A stretch of 64,000 nucleotides of DNA from DATBVX01 sp963705495 (GTDB lineage: Bacteria; Pseudomonadota; Gammaproteobacteria; Steroidobacterales; Steroidobacteraceae): positions 5,556 through 69,555 of the forward strand of contig CAVPJQ010000021.1 of the NCBI GenBank assembly GCA_963705495.1. The letters are read 5' to 3'. Below the pieces are notes generated by a model. It saw nothing but the letters and a program-made list of their open reading frames with translations. It was not told the DNA's origin and ran no database searches. The position numbers and the translations under genes were made by a program. Positions 1-7,885 of the stretch are shown in pieces. Position 1 is the stretch's first letter. Every line of letters starts with the position of its first letter.

Positions 1-1805
1 AGATCGATTGCGCGTTGCGCGGCGGCACCGTATGTCAGACTCTTCGAGGGACTCGCTTTCGCAAATACCTTCATGCCGTCGATGTCGTAGTCCTCAGGCT
101 TACCGCCGAGATCCTTCGCGGCAATCTCTTTCAGCTTCGCCACCGCGTCCATGGCCGCAACGTAATTGGTGCGGCTCATGGTGTACGAGGTGTTGCTGCC
201 GAACTGGCCAAGATTCCACGGCAAGTGCTTGCGGCTGTCACCGCGCTCGAGGACGCAATTCTCCCAGTCGCACTTCAGGACTTCGGCGGCGATGCGCGCG
301 GTCGATGAATGCGAGAAGGTGCCGAGGTTGCCGACGCCGTTGTGAATGTGGAGCTTCCCGTCCGGCGTGATGCGCACCAGGCCATCGAACCCGAAGAAGC
401 CTGCCGGATGATAGGCCTGGCCGACGGCCACTCCTGTGACCTTCGAGCCGTTGCGCTTGCCGCTCAGCTTTTTCTTCTCATCCCACTTGAAGCGTGCTGC
501 ACCCTTGGTGAGTGCATCCTTCAGATAGCAACTTGATACGGCCTGCCCCCGGCCGCCGAACTTCGAGCCGCTCTGGGGGTTGTTCATGAGCCGCATCTGC
601 AGGCGATCGACGCCCAGCTCGCGCGCCGCACGATCGATGATCGGCTCCACCGCGAACATGATCTGGTTGTAGCCGGGACCGCGCTGCGCGGTGCGCGTGG
701 GCGTATTCCCGTACACGGGCACCCCACGCCAGCGCATCGCGAGCGGTTGGTAGACGAGGGAAACCGCATCGCCCGCGTTCCGATAGTCCCAGAACCCGGT
801 GTGTGGACCGCCCTCCTGTACCACATAAAGATCGGCAGCGAGTAGCCTGCCATCGGAGCGGAATCCCAGCTTGATGCGTCCCTGGAATCCGCTGCGTCCG
901 GAACCCAGATAATATTCCTCCGCGCGGCTGATGCGCATCATCACGGGTTTGCCGATCTTCTTGGACATCAGCGCCGGAATCGCCATCACCGGATAGGCGT
1001 CGCCCTTCGAGCCGAAGCCGCCCCCGCAATATTCGGCGATCAGCACCACCTCTTCAGGCTTGATGCCGATGTACTGAGCGAGGCTCGGAATGATAAAGGT
1101 ATGGCTCTGCGAGGAGCCGTGTACGAAGCACTTGCCGTTCTGCCAGTACGCAAGGCACGAGCGGGGTTCCATGCTGTGATGTGAGATACCGGCGGTCACG
1201 AAGCTCTCGTCATAGACGAGCTTCGAGTTCGCAAAACCGGCATCGACCTCGCCGTACGACCATTCCTCGACGGCCTTGCCCTGCGGCAACTGGCCGTCAT
1301 TCACCTTGGCGAAATCCGCCGCAGTCCACTTGAAGGTCTGCACCGGCGTGGCTGGAATCGGCGGTGGGAACACCATGCCGACGTTGCCGTCGGAGCGCGC
1401 GTTCGGTCCCCCCGGAAACAGGCTCTGCAGCGGATCCACGGTGAATGGCAGTGGTTCGAAATCCACCTTGATCTTCTCGAGCGCATTCTGCGCCGTGGTC
1501 TCATCGACCGCGGCAATCGCGAGAATCGGCTCGCCGATGTAACTGGGCTCCTTCGCAAGGATTGGCGGGAACGGGGGCGGCCGCTGGGGTACATCGCCTG
1601 CTGTCAGCAGCCCGAACACACCCTCCATCTTGAGCGCTTCGGATGCATCGATGTTGCGCACACGCGCGTGCGGCATCGGGCTCAGGAGCAGGCGACAGAA
1701 CACCATGCCGTCCGCGCGAAAGTCTTCAGCGTACTTCGCCTGGCCCGTGACCTTGGCGACCACATCATGGGGCGTGAAGTTCTTGCCGATGAGTTTGTAG
1801 GCCAT
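1..1805 (-). CDS. Molybdopterin-binding subunit of a molybdenum hydroxylase (xanthine dehydrogenase/isoquinoline 1-oxidoreductase family), partial
   Basis: About 601 codons are readable before the frame runs off the window edge; the C-terminus is missing. The protein starts MAYKLIGKNFTPHDVV and shows family blocks in order: MPHARVRNID, GEPILAIAAVD, an ECGGGFGSKG-like block (EYCGGGFGSKGD) that contacts the molybdopterin cofactor, and RGPGYNQIMFAVEPIID. Such enzymes hydroxylate aldehydes or N-heteroaromatics with water-derived oxygen. There is no signal peptide, whereas the [2Fe-2S] partner just upstream has a Tat signal, so export as a pre-folded complex is likely (as in E. coli PaoABC). The start ATG follows the partner's TGA by one base, so the two are translationally coupled. 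No FAD subunit is visible. Substrate unknown. Confidence 0.9.
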   Translation of the reverse strand, partial: MAYKLIGKNFTPHDVVAKVTGQAKYAEDFRADGMVFCRLLLSPMPHARVRNIDASEALKMEGVFGLLTAGDVPQRPPPFPPILAKEPSYIGEPILAIAAVDETTAQNALEKIKVDFEPLPFTVDPLQSLFPGGPNARSDGNVGMVFPPPIPATPVQTFKWTAADFAKVNDGQLPQGKAVEEWSYGEVDAGFANSKLVYDESFVTAGISHHSMEPRSCLAYWQNGKCFVHGSSQSHTFIIPSLAQYIGIKPEEVVLIAEYCGGGFGSKGDAYPVMAIPALMSKKIGKPVMMRISRAEEYYLGSGRSGFQGRIKLGFRSDGRLLAADLYVVQEGGPHTGFWDYRNAGDAVSLVYQPLAMRWRGVPVYGNTPTRTAQRGPGYNQIMFAVEPIIDRAARELGVDRLQMRLMNNPQSGSKFGGRGQAVSSCYLKDALTKGAARFKWDEKKKLSGKRNGSKVTGVAVGQAYHPAGFFGFDGLVRITPDGKLHIHNGVGNLGTFSHSSTARIAAEVLKCDWENCVLERGDSRKHLPWNLGQFGSNTSYTMSRTNYVAAMDAVAKLKEIAAKDLGGKPEDYDIDGMKVFAKASPSKSLTYGAAAQRAID

Positions 1806-1806
1806 C

Positions 1807-2463
1807 TCAGCCTCCCGCCGCGCGCATGACCGCGTTCAGATAGTTGTCGTACGCGCCGCAGCGGCAGAGATTCCCTGACATCGCCATCCGCGCCTCCTCA
1901 CGTGTTGGTTTGGGATTGTGTTTGAGCAACGCGACCGCCGATATCACCTGCCCCGGCGTGCAGAAGCCACATTGCGGACCCAGTTCGTCGACAAACGCCT
2001 GCTGTACAGGATGCAACTCACCATTGAGACCCGCGAGCCCTTCGATCGTCACGATCTTGCGCGCTCGAACACTGTGCGTGAGCGTTGAGCATGAGTAATG
2101 CGCAACGTCGTCGAGCATTACGGTACAGGCGCCGCACTCGGCCCGATCACATCCCAGCTTGGTACCGGTGAGACCCAGCTTGTAGCGCAGGGTCATCGCC
2201 AGAGTCTCCTGCGGCAGCACATCGACGCGACGCACCTCGCCATTGACGTTGAGTGAGATCAGCCGCTCGATGCCACCGGACAGCGATGCTTTGCGACTGC
2301 ATCCCGTCAGCCCGCCGTACACATAGGCCGCGGCGGAAGCGACGGCGCCTGTGGCGATCACCCGCTTGATGAATTCGCGTCGCGTGTATCGAGAGGCGGC
2401 CTCTTGAGTCTCCGAGGCACCAGGAAACATCAGCGACGAGGAGTCAGGCATGGCAGCAATCAC
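1807..2463 (-). CDS. Tat-exported [2Fe-2S] subunit of the molybdenum hydroxylase
   Basis: 218 residues. The N-terminus has a twin-arginine motif (YTRREFIKRV, about residues 26-35) followed by a hydrophobic stretch ending in LTGC, which also fits a lipobox, so the mature protein may be a Tat lipoprotein. Two cluster motifs follow: a plant-ferredoxin type CDRAECGACTV with a later YSCSTL cysteine, and the second domain CGFCTPGQ plus NLCRCGAYDN. It passes electrons from the Mo centre to an acceptor. It lies 3 bp after the LigJ-like gene and 1 bp before the Mo subunit, forming one operon. Family assignment is firm; lipidation is inference. Confidence 0.92.
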   Translation of the reverse strand: MIAAMPDSSSLMFPGASETQEAASRYTRREFIKRVIATGAVASAAAYVYGGLTGCSRKASLSGGIERLISLNVNGEVRRVDVLPQETLAMTLRYKLGLTGTKLGCDRAECGACTVMLDDVAHYSCSTLTHSVRARKIVTIEGLAGLNGELHPVQQAFVDELGPQCGFCTPGQVISAVALLKHNPKPTREEARMAMSGNLCRCGAYDNYLNAVMRAAGG

Positions 2464-2466
2464 TCC

Positions 2467-3477
2467 TTATATGTGGTTCTTGAGCCGTGGATACACGCGG
2501 CGGGCATTGCCCTCGAAGACCTTACGCCGGCTCACCTCATCCAACGATAGCGCATCGAGGTAGCGTTTGGTGTCGTCATAGTAGTTCCCGGTCTCGGGAT
2601 CGATGCCCCTCACCGCCCCCACCATCTCGGAGCCAAACAGGATGTTCTCGATCGGTACCACCTTGAACAGCAATTCGATCCCCGGCAGGTGATAGACACA
2701 GGTGTCGAAAAAGACATTGTTGAGGAGCAGCTCCTTAAGTGGCGGCCGTTTCATGTCCTGCGCCAGGCCCCGGTAGCGACCCCAGTGATACGGCACCGCC
2801 CCGCCGCCGTGCGGGATGATGAATCGCAGTGTCGGAAAGTCCTTGAACAGGTCCGAGGTCAGGAACTGCATGAAAGCGGTCGTGTCGGCGTTGATGTAGT
2901 GCGCGCCAGTCGCGTGGAAGTTCGGATTGCACGAGGAGCTGACATGCACCATCGCCGGCACATCGAGCTCGACCATCTTCTCGTAGAGCGGATACCAGTG
3001 CCGGTCGGTGAGCGGCGGTGAGTTCCAATGGCCACCCGACGGGTCGGGATTGAGGTTGCAGCCGATGAAGCCGAGTTCCCTGACGCACCGTTCGAGCTCG
3101 GCTGCACTATTTCCGGGCGCGACCCCGGGCGACTGCGGCAGCTGGCACACGCCGACAAAATTGGTGGGATAAAGCGAGCAGACGCGCTGGATCAGGTCGT
3201 TGCAGGCCCGGGACCAGTTGAGGCTCGTGGTCTCATCGCCGATGTGATGGGCCATGGCGGAGGCGCGGGGTGAAAAGATCGTGAGATCGGTGCCGCGCTC
3301 GCGCTGAAACTTGAGCTGCGCTCCCTCGAGGCTCTCCCGGATCTGATCGTCACTGATCTGCAGGTTTGCCGCAGCGGGGCGGTGCGCCGGATCCTTGAGT
3401 CCCGCAATCTGGCCATCGCGGTATTTCTGCAGTTCCGCCGGGGCCGTCGTGTAGTGACCGTGACAATCGATGATCAT
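2467..3477 (-). CDS. ligJ: Amidohydrolase, probable 4-oxalomesaconate hydratase (LigJ-like)
   Basis: 336 residues of the ACMSD/LigJ branch of the amidohydrolase superfamily. It begins MIIDCHGHYTTAP, with the HxH metal pair at residues 6 and 8 as in LigJ of Sphingobium. NPDPSGGHW, a metal-ligand histidine in IPHGGGAVPYH and FGSEMVGAVRGIDP also match that family. LigJ hydrates 4-oxalomesaconate to 4-carboxy-4-hydroxy-2-oxoadipate in protocatechuate 4,5-cleavage, which fits the ligIABC operon 2 kb away. It is the first gene of an operon with the Mo-hydroxylase subunits, which is not the textbook arrangement. Alternative: a decarboxylase of the same fold. Confidence 0.8.
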   Translation of the reverse strand: MIIDCHGHYTTAPAELQKYRDGQIAGLKDPAHRPAAANLQISDDQIRESLEGAQLKFQRERGTDLTIFSPRASAMAHHIGDETTSLNWSRACNDLIQRVCSLYPTNFVGVCQLPQSPGVAPGNSAAELERCVRELGFIGCNLNPDPSGGHWNSPPLTDRHWYPLYEKMVELDVPAMVHVSSSCNPNFHATGAHYINADTTAFMQFLTSDLFKDFPTLRFIIPHGGGAVPYHWGRYRGLAQDMKRPPLKELLLNNVFFDTCVYHLPGIELLFKVVPIENILFGSEMVGAVRGIDPETGNYYDDTKRYLDALSLDEVSRRKVFEGNARRVYPRLKNHI

Positions 3478-3526
3478 GTGCAGTATCTATACCGGTCCTG
3501 CGCAGTCGAAATCAATCGGAGGTCCC

Positions 3527-4510
3527 ATGCAGACCCGTCCCCTCGGAAACACCGGCGAGCGACTGTCCGCACTCGGCTTTGGGTGCATGGGCCTCGTCGG
3601 CTGGTACGGCACGCGCAATGATACGGAAGCCCGCGCCACGCTGCTGGAGGCAATTGACCGCGGCGTCAATCATCTCGACACGGCGGCGGGCTATCAGAAC
3701 GGGGACAACGAACGCTTCGTCGGCTCATGCATTCGCGGCCGGCGCGATCAGGTGTTTCTCGCGACCAAATACGGCATCACGCGCACCGCGGAGGGCACGT
3801 TCATAGCCGACAATCGCCCGGAGGCGATCCAGGCGTCCTGCGAAGCGAGCCTGGAGCGCCTGGGGATCGAGACGATCGACCTGTTTTACCTGCATCGCAT
3901 CGACCGAAACGTCCCGATCGAGGAATCGGTCGGGGCTCTCGCGAGACTCGTGCAGGCCGGGAAGATCCGTTACCTGGGACTCTCGGAGTGCAGCGAGGCG
4001 ACCTTGCGACGTGCTAATGCCGCGCACCGGATCTCCGCCGTGCAAAGCGAATACTCCTTGTGGTCGCGCGAACCGGAGAGCGCGGTGCTACCCGCCTGTC
4101 GGGAGCTGGGTGTTGGTTTCGTAGCCTACAGCCCGCTCGGGCGCGGCTTCCTCGCCAGGAATTTCGCCACGCTCGCGGACCTGCCGGCCGACGATAACCG
4201 CCGCCTGCAGCCGCGTTTTCAGGATGAAAACGCCGCGCACAACGCCAGCATCACGCAGGCCCTGGAACAATTTGCGAAGCGCAAGGGCTGCTCGATCGCT
4301 CAACTGGCACTCGCATGGGTGCTGGGCGCGCAAGACAAGGTTCATCCCATTCCGGGAATGAAGACGCGCGCGCATCTTGCAGACAATCTCGGTGCGCTCG
4401 ATATCGAGTTGTCGCATGACGAACGTGGCGAGCTTGCCGGCATGGTCCAGCGACTGGCTGTGCACGGCGAGCGTCACCCGCCTTCGATGATGAAGATCTT
4501 GAACGGCTGA
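3527..4510 (+). CDS. Aldo/keto reductase
   Basis: 327 residues from the ATG at 3527, chosen because GGAGG lies five bases upstream and the protein then starts MQTRPLGNTG as in the family; an in-frame upstream ATG at 3470 overlaps the divergent LigJ-like gene. The catalytic tetrad is visible: D51 and Y56 (HLDTAAGYQNG), K81 (FLATKYG), H123 (LFYLHRID). It is a cytosolic NADPH-dependent carbonyl reductase, closest in style to the YajO/IolS-type AKRs. The 49-bp gap to the minus-strand LigJ operon must hold divergent promoters. Substrate unknown; context suggests an aromatic aldehyde or ketone. Confidence 0.92.
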   Translation: MQTRPLGNTGERLSALGFGCMGLVGWYGTRNDTEARATLLEAIDRGVNHLDTAAGYQNGDNERFVGSCIRGRRDQVFLATKYGITRTAEGTFIADNRPEAIQASCEASLERLGIETIDLFYLHRIDRNVPIEESVGALARLVQAGKIRYLGLSECSEATLRRANAAHRISAVQSEYSLWSREPESAVLPACRELGVGFVAYSPLGRGFLARNFATLADLPADDNRRLQPRFQDENAAHNASITQALEQFAKRKGCSIAQLALAWVLGAQDKVHPIPGMKTRAHLADNLGALDIELSHDERGELAGMVQRLAVHGERHPPSMMKILNG

Positions 4511-4512
4511 GA

Positions 4513-4544
4513 GTCAGGACGGGCGCCGACGCGCCCGCCCTGAC
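4513..4544. terminator. Bidirectional hairpin terminator
   Basis: 14-bp arms (4513-4526 and 4531-4544) with a single mismatch and a CGAC loop lie in the 41-bp gap between the convergent aldo/keto reductase and the HbpS-like gene. The stem is GC-rich; no clear T-run follows. Confidence 0.6.
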
Positions 4545-4551
4545 GTGGCTG

Positions 4552-5334
4552 CTAGTGAACCTTCGGCAGCGGAGTCTTGACGGTATTAAGGCACTCCGGG
4601 TGACCGAAACCGCCGGCACTGTTGCCCGTGCCGCCGCTCGGATTCGGCGTGATATCGAAAATGATATTGTCCGGGCGATCGGAATCCCCTGACACACCGT
4701 TTACACCCAACAGCTTGTCCAACTGCAGGTTGCCTCGCACCAGCCAGGCAATGCGATGGTCAGCGCACGAGGTATCTCCGCTCACGCCTACCGCGCCGAC
4801 GATGTGACTAGCCTGGTTGTACCTGGCGTAGAGCCCCAGGCCTCCGCCAAACACGTTCACGCCGCCGATCTTCTCGCCCACCATCGGATCGTTTCGCGTG
4901 CCGTAGGCTTGCGAAGGTCCCTGGTACGCGACGCTGGTCCGGACGGGATTGCTTTCCTGCAATCCAAACAGGCTCCCTCCGGGCTGCACCGCCGAATACA
5001 GGTTGGCGGTGGACAGCGCCAGGCGGTCCAGGCCGAAGGCATTGGCGGTGTTGGCTTTCTGCGCGGAGATCACGCGGCTGCCGGGCCACTGCGCCCCGCG
5101 GTCGCCACCCGAGAACGCGACAGCGCAGACGACTCCATCCCGATCGACGATCGTGGCCCACATGTCGAAGTCCAGGCCACTGGTCTCCGTCGCGACAGCC
5201 GCCGAAAGCGCGGCCTTCAAGGCAGATTGGCTGGGCAGGTTCTTACAGTTATTCGAGCCCTGGCCGTCGGCCAGCAGGGTCCCGGAAGCGGTCAGACACA
5301 GAAACACAAGAATGGACTGTACGATTCTTTTCAT
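4552..5334 (-). CDS. Secreted heme-binding protein, GlcG/HbpS family (DUF336)
   Basis: 260 residues with a Sec signal peptide (hydrophobic residues about 6-20, cleavage near LLADG). The body matches the GlcG/HbpS family: ALSAAVATE, VDRDGVVCAVAFSGG, ISAQKANTANAFG, and a glycine-rich end of domain (GGGLGLYA, IVGAVGVSGDTSCADH). Family members bind heme or small organics and are often encoded within catabolic clusters without a fixed catalytic role. An SD (TAGGAGG) precedes the ATG. The upstream region carries two exact 13-bp direct repeats, so this gene probably has its own activated promoter rather than being read from ligC. Confidence 0.85.
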   Translation of the reverse strand: MKRIVQSILVFLCLTASGTLLADGQGSNNCKNLPSQSALKAALSAAVATETSGLDFDMWATIVDRDGVVCAVAFSGGDRGAQWPGSRVISAQKANTANAFGLDRLALSTANLYSAVQPGGSLFGLQESNPVRTSVAYQGPSQAYGTRNDPMVGEKIGGVNVFGGGLGLYARYNQASHIVGAVGVSGDTSCADHRIAWLVRGNLQLDKLLGVNGVSGDSDRPDNIIFDITPNPSGGTGNSAGGFGHPECLNTVKTPLPKVH

Positions 5335-5409
5335 GACGTCCTCCTAGGTGAGGTGGTTAGTAGTTGGGTTCCTCCCTCTAAGACGCAAACGAGGCGATCT
5401 TCGGCGCAC

Positions 5410-5444
5410 CAAATGTCCGTATTGGGTCAAACAAATGTCCGTAT
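5410..5444 (-). promoter_or_regulatory. Pair of 13-bp direct repeats, AraC/XylS-type operator candidate
   Basis: The 13-mer caaatgtccgtat occurs at 5410-5422 and again exactly at 5432-5444, a 22-bp period (about two helical turns). Read on the minus strand it is atacggacatttg, 77-110 bp upstream of the HbpS-like start, with TTGACC between the copies as a possible -35. The spacing and orientation match how AraC/XylS activators bind. The rest of the 231-bp gap shows no gene. Confidence 0.55.
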
Positions 5445-5565
5445 CGAGACTCCGGCGCCAAGTCTCAACGCCACGCCACTGATACGCGCGCTCTCGAAAC
5501 GAGCATCTAGGGGGGTTCAGCCAGATTCGACGGGGCGATGTCCGCGCCGATACGGCGCTGCCGCT

Positions 5566-6513
5566 TCAGCCCTTCTTCAGAGCCTGCTCCAGGCGATCGA
5601 GGGTCTGCATGGCGGGAAGCACCTGCCGGACGCTGGCATTCGGCTCGCGCCGCTCGCGGATGGCCGCGAAGAACTCCCGATCCTGCAGCTCGATGCCGTT
5701 CATCGACACGTCGACTTTCGAGACGTCGATCGGGTTGTTCTTGCCATCCAGCAGCTCGTCGTAGCGCGCGATGTACGTGCCGTTGTCACAGATGTAACGG
5801 AAGAACGTGCCAAGCGGCCCGTCGTTGTTGAAAGACAGCGACAGCGTGCAGATGGCTCCGGACGGGACCTTCATGCCGATGCTCATGTCCATCGCGATAC
5901 CGAGCGTCGGGTGGATCGGACCCTGCAGCGCGTGCACCTGTGAAGCAGTCTCTCCGGTCTGATACTGGAACAGGTCTACGGTGTGACACGCGTGGTGCCA
6001 CAGCAGGTGATCGGTCCAGCTGCGCGGCTTGCCGAGCGCATTCATGTTGGTGCGCCGGAAAAAATACGTCTGCACGTCCATCTGCAGAACTTTCAGCTCG
6101 CCGGCCTTGATGCGCTTGTGAATCCACTGATGGCTGGGATTGAAGCGCCGCGTATGGCCTGCCATCGCAACCAGGCCGGTTTCCTTCTGCAAGCGGACCA
6201 CGCGCTCGGCGTCCGCAAGGTTGTCGGCCATCGGGATTTCGACCTGCACGTGCTTGCCAGCGCGCAGGCATTGCTCGGTCTGCTTCGCGTGCATCTGTGT
6301 CGGTGTCGCGAGGATCACCGCCTCGACACCAGGTCGCGCAACACTTTCGGCCAGGTCCGTCGTCCAGTGAGGTATGGAGAATTTCTTCGCGACCTCTGCC
6401 GTGGACTCGGCGCTGCCGCCGGCGAGCGTGACGACCTCGATGCCGTCGATCTTCTGCATCGCTTCGAGGTGTTTCACCCCGAAAGCGCCCTGCCCCGCCA
6501 TGCACACCTTCAT
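5566..6513 (-). CDS. ligC: 4-carboxy-2-hydroxymuconate-6-semialdehyde dehydrogenase
   Basis: 315 residues of the Gfo/Idh/MocA fold. It starts MKVCMAGQGAFGVKHLEAM with a GxGxxG NAD(P)-binding loop and contains segments characteristic of LigC: ATPTQMHAKQTEQC, HVQVEIPMAD, GHTRRFNPSHQWIH, QTYFFRRTNMNALG, SWTDHLLWHHACHTVDL. LigC oxidises the hemiacetal form of CHMS, the LigAB product, to 2-pyrone-4,6-dicarboxylate in the cytosol. Its ATG overlaps the ligB stop by one base (TAATG), indicating translational coupling. Last gene of ligIABC. Confidence 0.96.
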   Translation of the reverse strand: MKVCMAGQGAFGVKHLEAMQKIDGIEVVTLAGGSAESTAEVAKKFSIPHWTTDLAESVARPGVEAVILATPTQMHAKQTEQCLRAGKHVQVEIPMADNLADAERVVRLQKETGLVAMAGHTRRFNPSHQWIHKRIKAGELKVLQMDVQTYFFRRTNMNALGKPRSWTDHLLWHHACHTVDLFQYQTGETASQVHALQGPIHPTLGIAMDMSIGMKVPSGAICTLSLSFNNDGPLGTFFRYICDNGTYIARYDELLDGKNNPIDVSKVDVSMNGIELQDREFFAAIRERREPNASVRQVLPAMQTLDRLEQALKKG

Positions 6514-7436
6514 TACGCGGCCCTCCGTTTGCCGACCACGCGCGTCTTCTTCCTCGCGGCGGTTCGCAGCTTACCCGTGCCGGCCTTGCGAGGCTTTGCC
6601 ACGTTCTCGAGGATGATGTGACCCAATGCGGTGTTCGAGGTCGGCACGTGATAGAAGCGATACACCTCGCGCACTTTGGCATCGAGCGCACCGCGCGCGA
6701 TCAGCCACATCACGAGCTCGATCGCCTCCGAACCCGCCTCGCGTACGTATTCCAGGAACGGAATCTTCGTGAGCGCCACCGGATCCTTGACCAGCTTGTT
6801 GAGGAAGTTCGTGTCGAACTCTCTGTTGATGAGGCCCGCCCGAGGACCTTGCAGCTGGTGTGACATCCCGCCAGTGCCGAAGATCACGACGCGCAAGTCT
6901 TGCGGGTACGACTCCACCGCCTTGCGGATCGCCTTGCCGAGCTGAAAGCAGCGATTGCCGGTCGGTGGCGGGTACTGCACGACATTCACGGGCAGCGGGA
7001 TGATCTTGCAGGGCCATTCCTTCGGCTGGCCGAACATGAGGGACAGCGGCACGGTCAGGCCGTGATCAACATCCATCTTGTTCACGATGGTGAGATCGAA
7101 CTCGTCCAGAATCACTGACTGCGCAATGTGACACGCAAGTTCCGGATGTCCTTTCACCACCGGCACCGGGCGCGGGCCCCAGCCCTCATCCGCGGGCGGA
7201 AATTCCGCCGCACACCCGAGCGCAAAGGTGGGAATGATCTCGAGCGAGAACGCGGAAGCGTGATCGTTGTAGACCAGGATGATGACGTCGGGCTTGAGGT
7301 CCGCGATCCACTTCTTGGAGCGCTCGAAACCCTTGAAGACCGGCGCCCAGTAAGGTTGCTCGGTCTTGCCGAGATCGATGGCCGCTCCGATGGCCGGCAC
7401 ATGCGAGACGTTGACGCTGGCGATGATCTTAGCCAC
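6513..7436 (-). CDS. ligB: Protocatechuate 4,5-dioxygenase beta (catalytic) subunit
   Basis: 307 residues from a GTG start at 7436. That start places the first iron-ligand histidine at residue 12 (NVSHVPAIG), as in characterised LigB; a longer ATG frame would run entirely over ligA. Other ligand and catalytic blocks: LVYNDHASAF, KMDVDHGLTVPLS, GTGGMSHQLQGPRAG, REAGSEAIELVMW. LigAB is an extradiol non-heme Fe(II) dioxygenase opening protocatechuate to CHMS; gallate or 3-O-methylgallate activity is possible. Start and ligA stop overlap by 8 bases. The C-terminus has an unusual lysine/arginine-rich tail of about 30 residues. Confidence 0.96.
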   Translation of the reverse strand: MAKIIASVNVSHVPAIGAAIDLGKTEQPYWAPVFKGFERSKKWIADLKPDVIILVYNDHASAFSLEIIPTFALGCAAEFPPADEGWGPRPVPVVKGHPELACHIAQSVILDEFDLTIVNKMDVDHGLTVPLSLMFGQPKEWPCKIIPLPVNVVQYPPPTGNRCFQLGKAIRKAVESYPQDLRVVIFGTGGMSHQLQGPRAGLINREFDTNFLNKLVKDPVALTKIPFLEYVREAGSEAIELVMWLIARGALDAKVREVYRFYHVPTSNTALGHIILENVAKPRKAGTGKLRTAARKKTRVVGKRRAA

Positions 7437-7872
7437 GGCGCTTGCGCTCCGACTTGGTACGGGCGGGTTTGCGTCCGGACTTGCTGCGATTGCCTTCGAC
7501 TGATCGCCCACCCTGGATCATCATCTGTGCGTACTGCTCCTGCGTAGAACCCGTCATGAGCGCCGCCACATGCTGGAACGACAGGCCATCCGATGAAAAG
7601 AGCTTGGAAAGAAAATAGATATTCCCGCCGAGCTCGATCATGCGGTTCCAGTCGCGTTTCAGCACCGCCTCGCGCTGCTCCTGCGTCATGGGAAATTTCT
7701 GCAGGTACGCCGCCTGGTTCGCTTTGAACTCGGCACGGTTCTCGGGCTTCATCAGCGCCATGCAGAACATGTTGAGGTGATAGCCCTGCCGCGAGCGCTC
7801 CATGTCGAACAGGATCGTGCCGGGGATGTCGTTGAATTCATCCAACGTTCCCGGTGGCGGAGTCTTGGTCAT
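7429..7872 (-). CDS. ligA: Protocatechuate 4,5-dioxygenase alpha subunit
   Basis: 147 residues, slightly longer than usual LigA. Recognisable segments: LDEFNDIPGTILFD, GYHLNMFCMALM, REAVLKRDWNRMIELGGNIY, FQHVAALMTGSTQEQY. LigA caps the active site of the LigB catalytic subunit in the alpha2beta2 enzyme. The last 25 residues are strongly basic (SKSGRKPARTKSERKRRG), which I do not recall from characterised LigA proteins. It lies 13 bp after ligI and overlaps ligB by 8 bases. Confidence 0.95.
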   Translation of the reverse strand: MTKTPPPGTLDEFNDIPGTILFDMERSRQGYHLNMFCMALMKPENRAEFKANQAAYLQKFPMTQEQREAVLKRDWNRMIELGGNIYFLSKLFSSDGLSFQHVAALMTGSTQEQYAQMMIQGGRSVEGNRSKSGRKPARTKSERKRRG

Positions 7873-7885
7873 GAGTCCTTATCTC

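Noticed and set aside
5335..5565. Repeats as the end of an insertion sequence
   Set aside because: Only two short direct repeats without inverted terminal repeats, transposase or target duplication; an operator explains them better.
4756..5943. Long plus-strand open frame of 395 codons
   Set aside because: It is antisense to the HbpS-like gene and ligC, has low-complexity Arg/Ala-rich sequence and no family motifs; high GC produces such frames.
7437..7511. Longer start for ligB
   Set aside because: The extension lies inside ligA and moves the iron-ligand histidine away from position 12; the GTG at 7436 fits the family.
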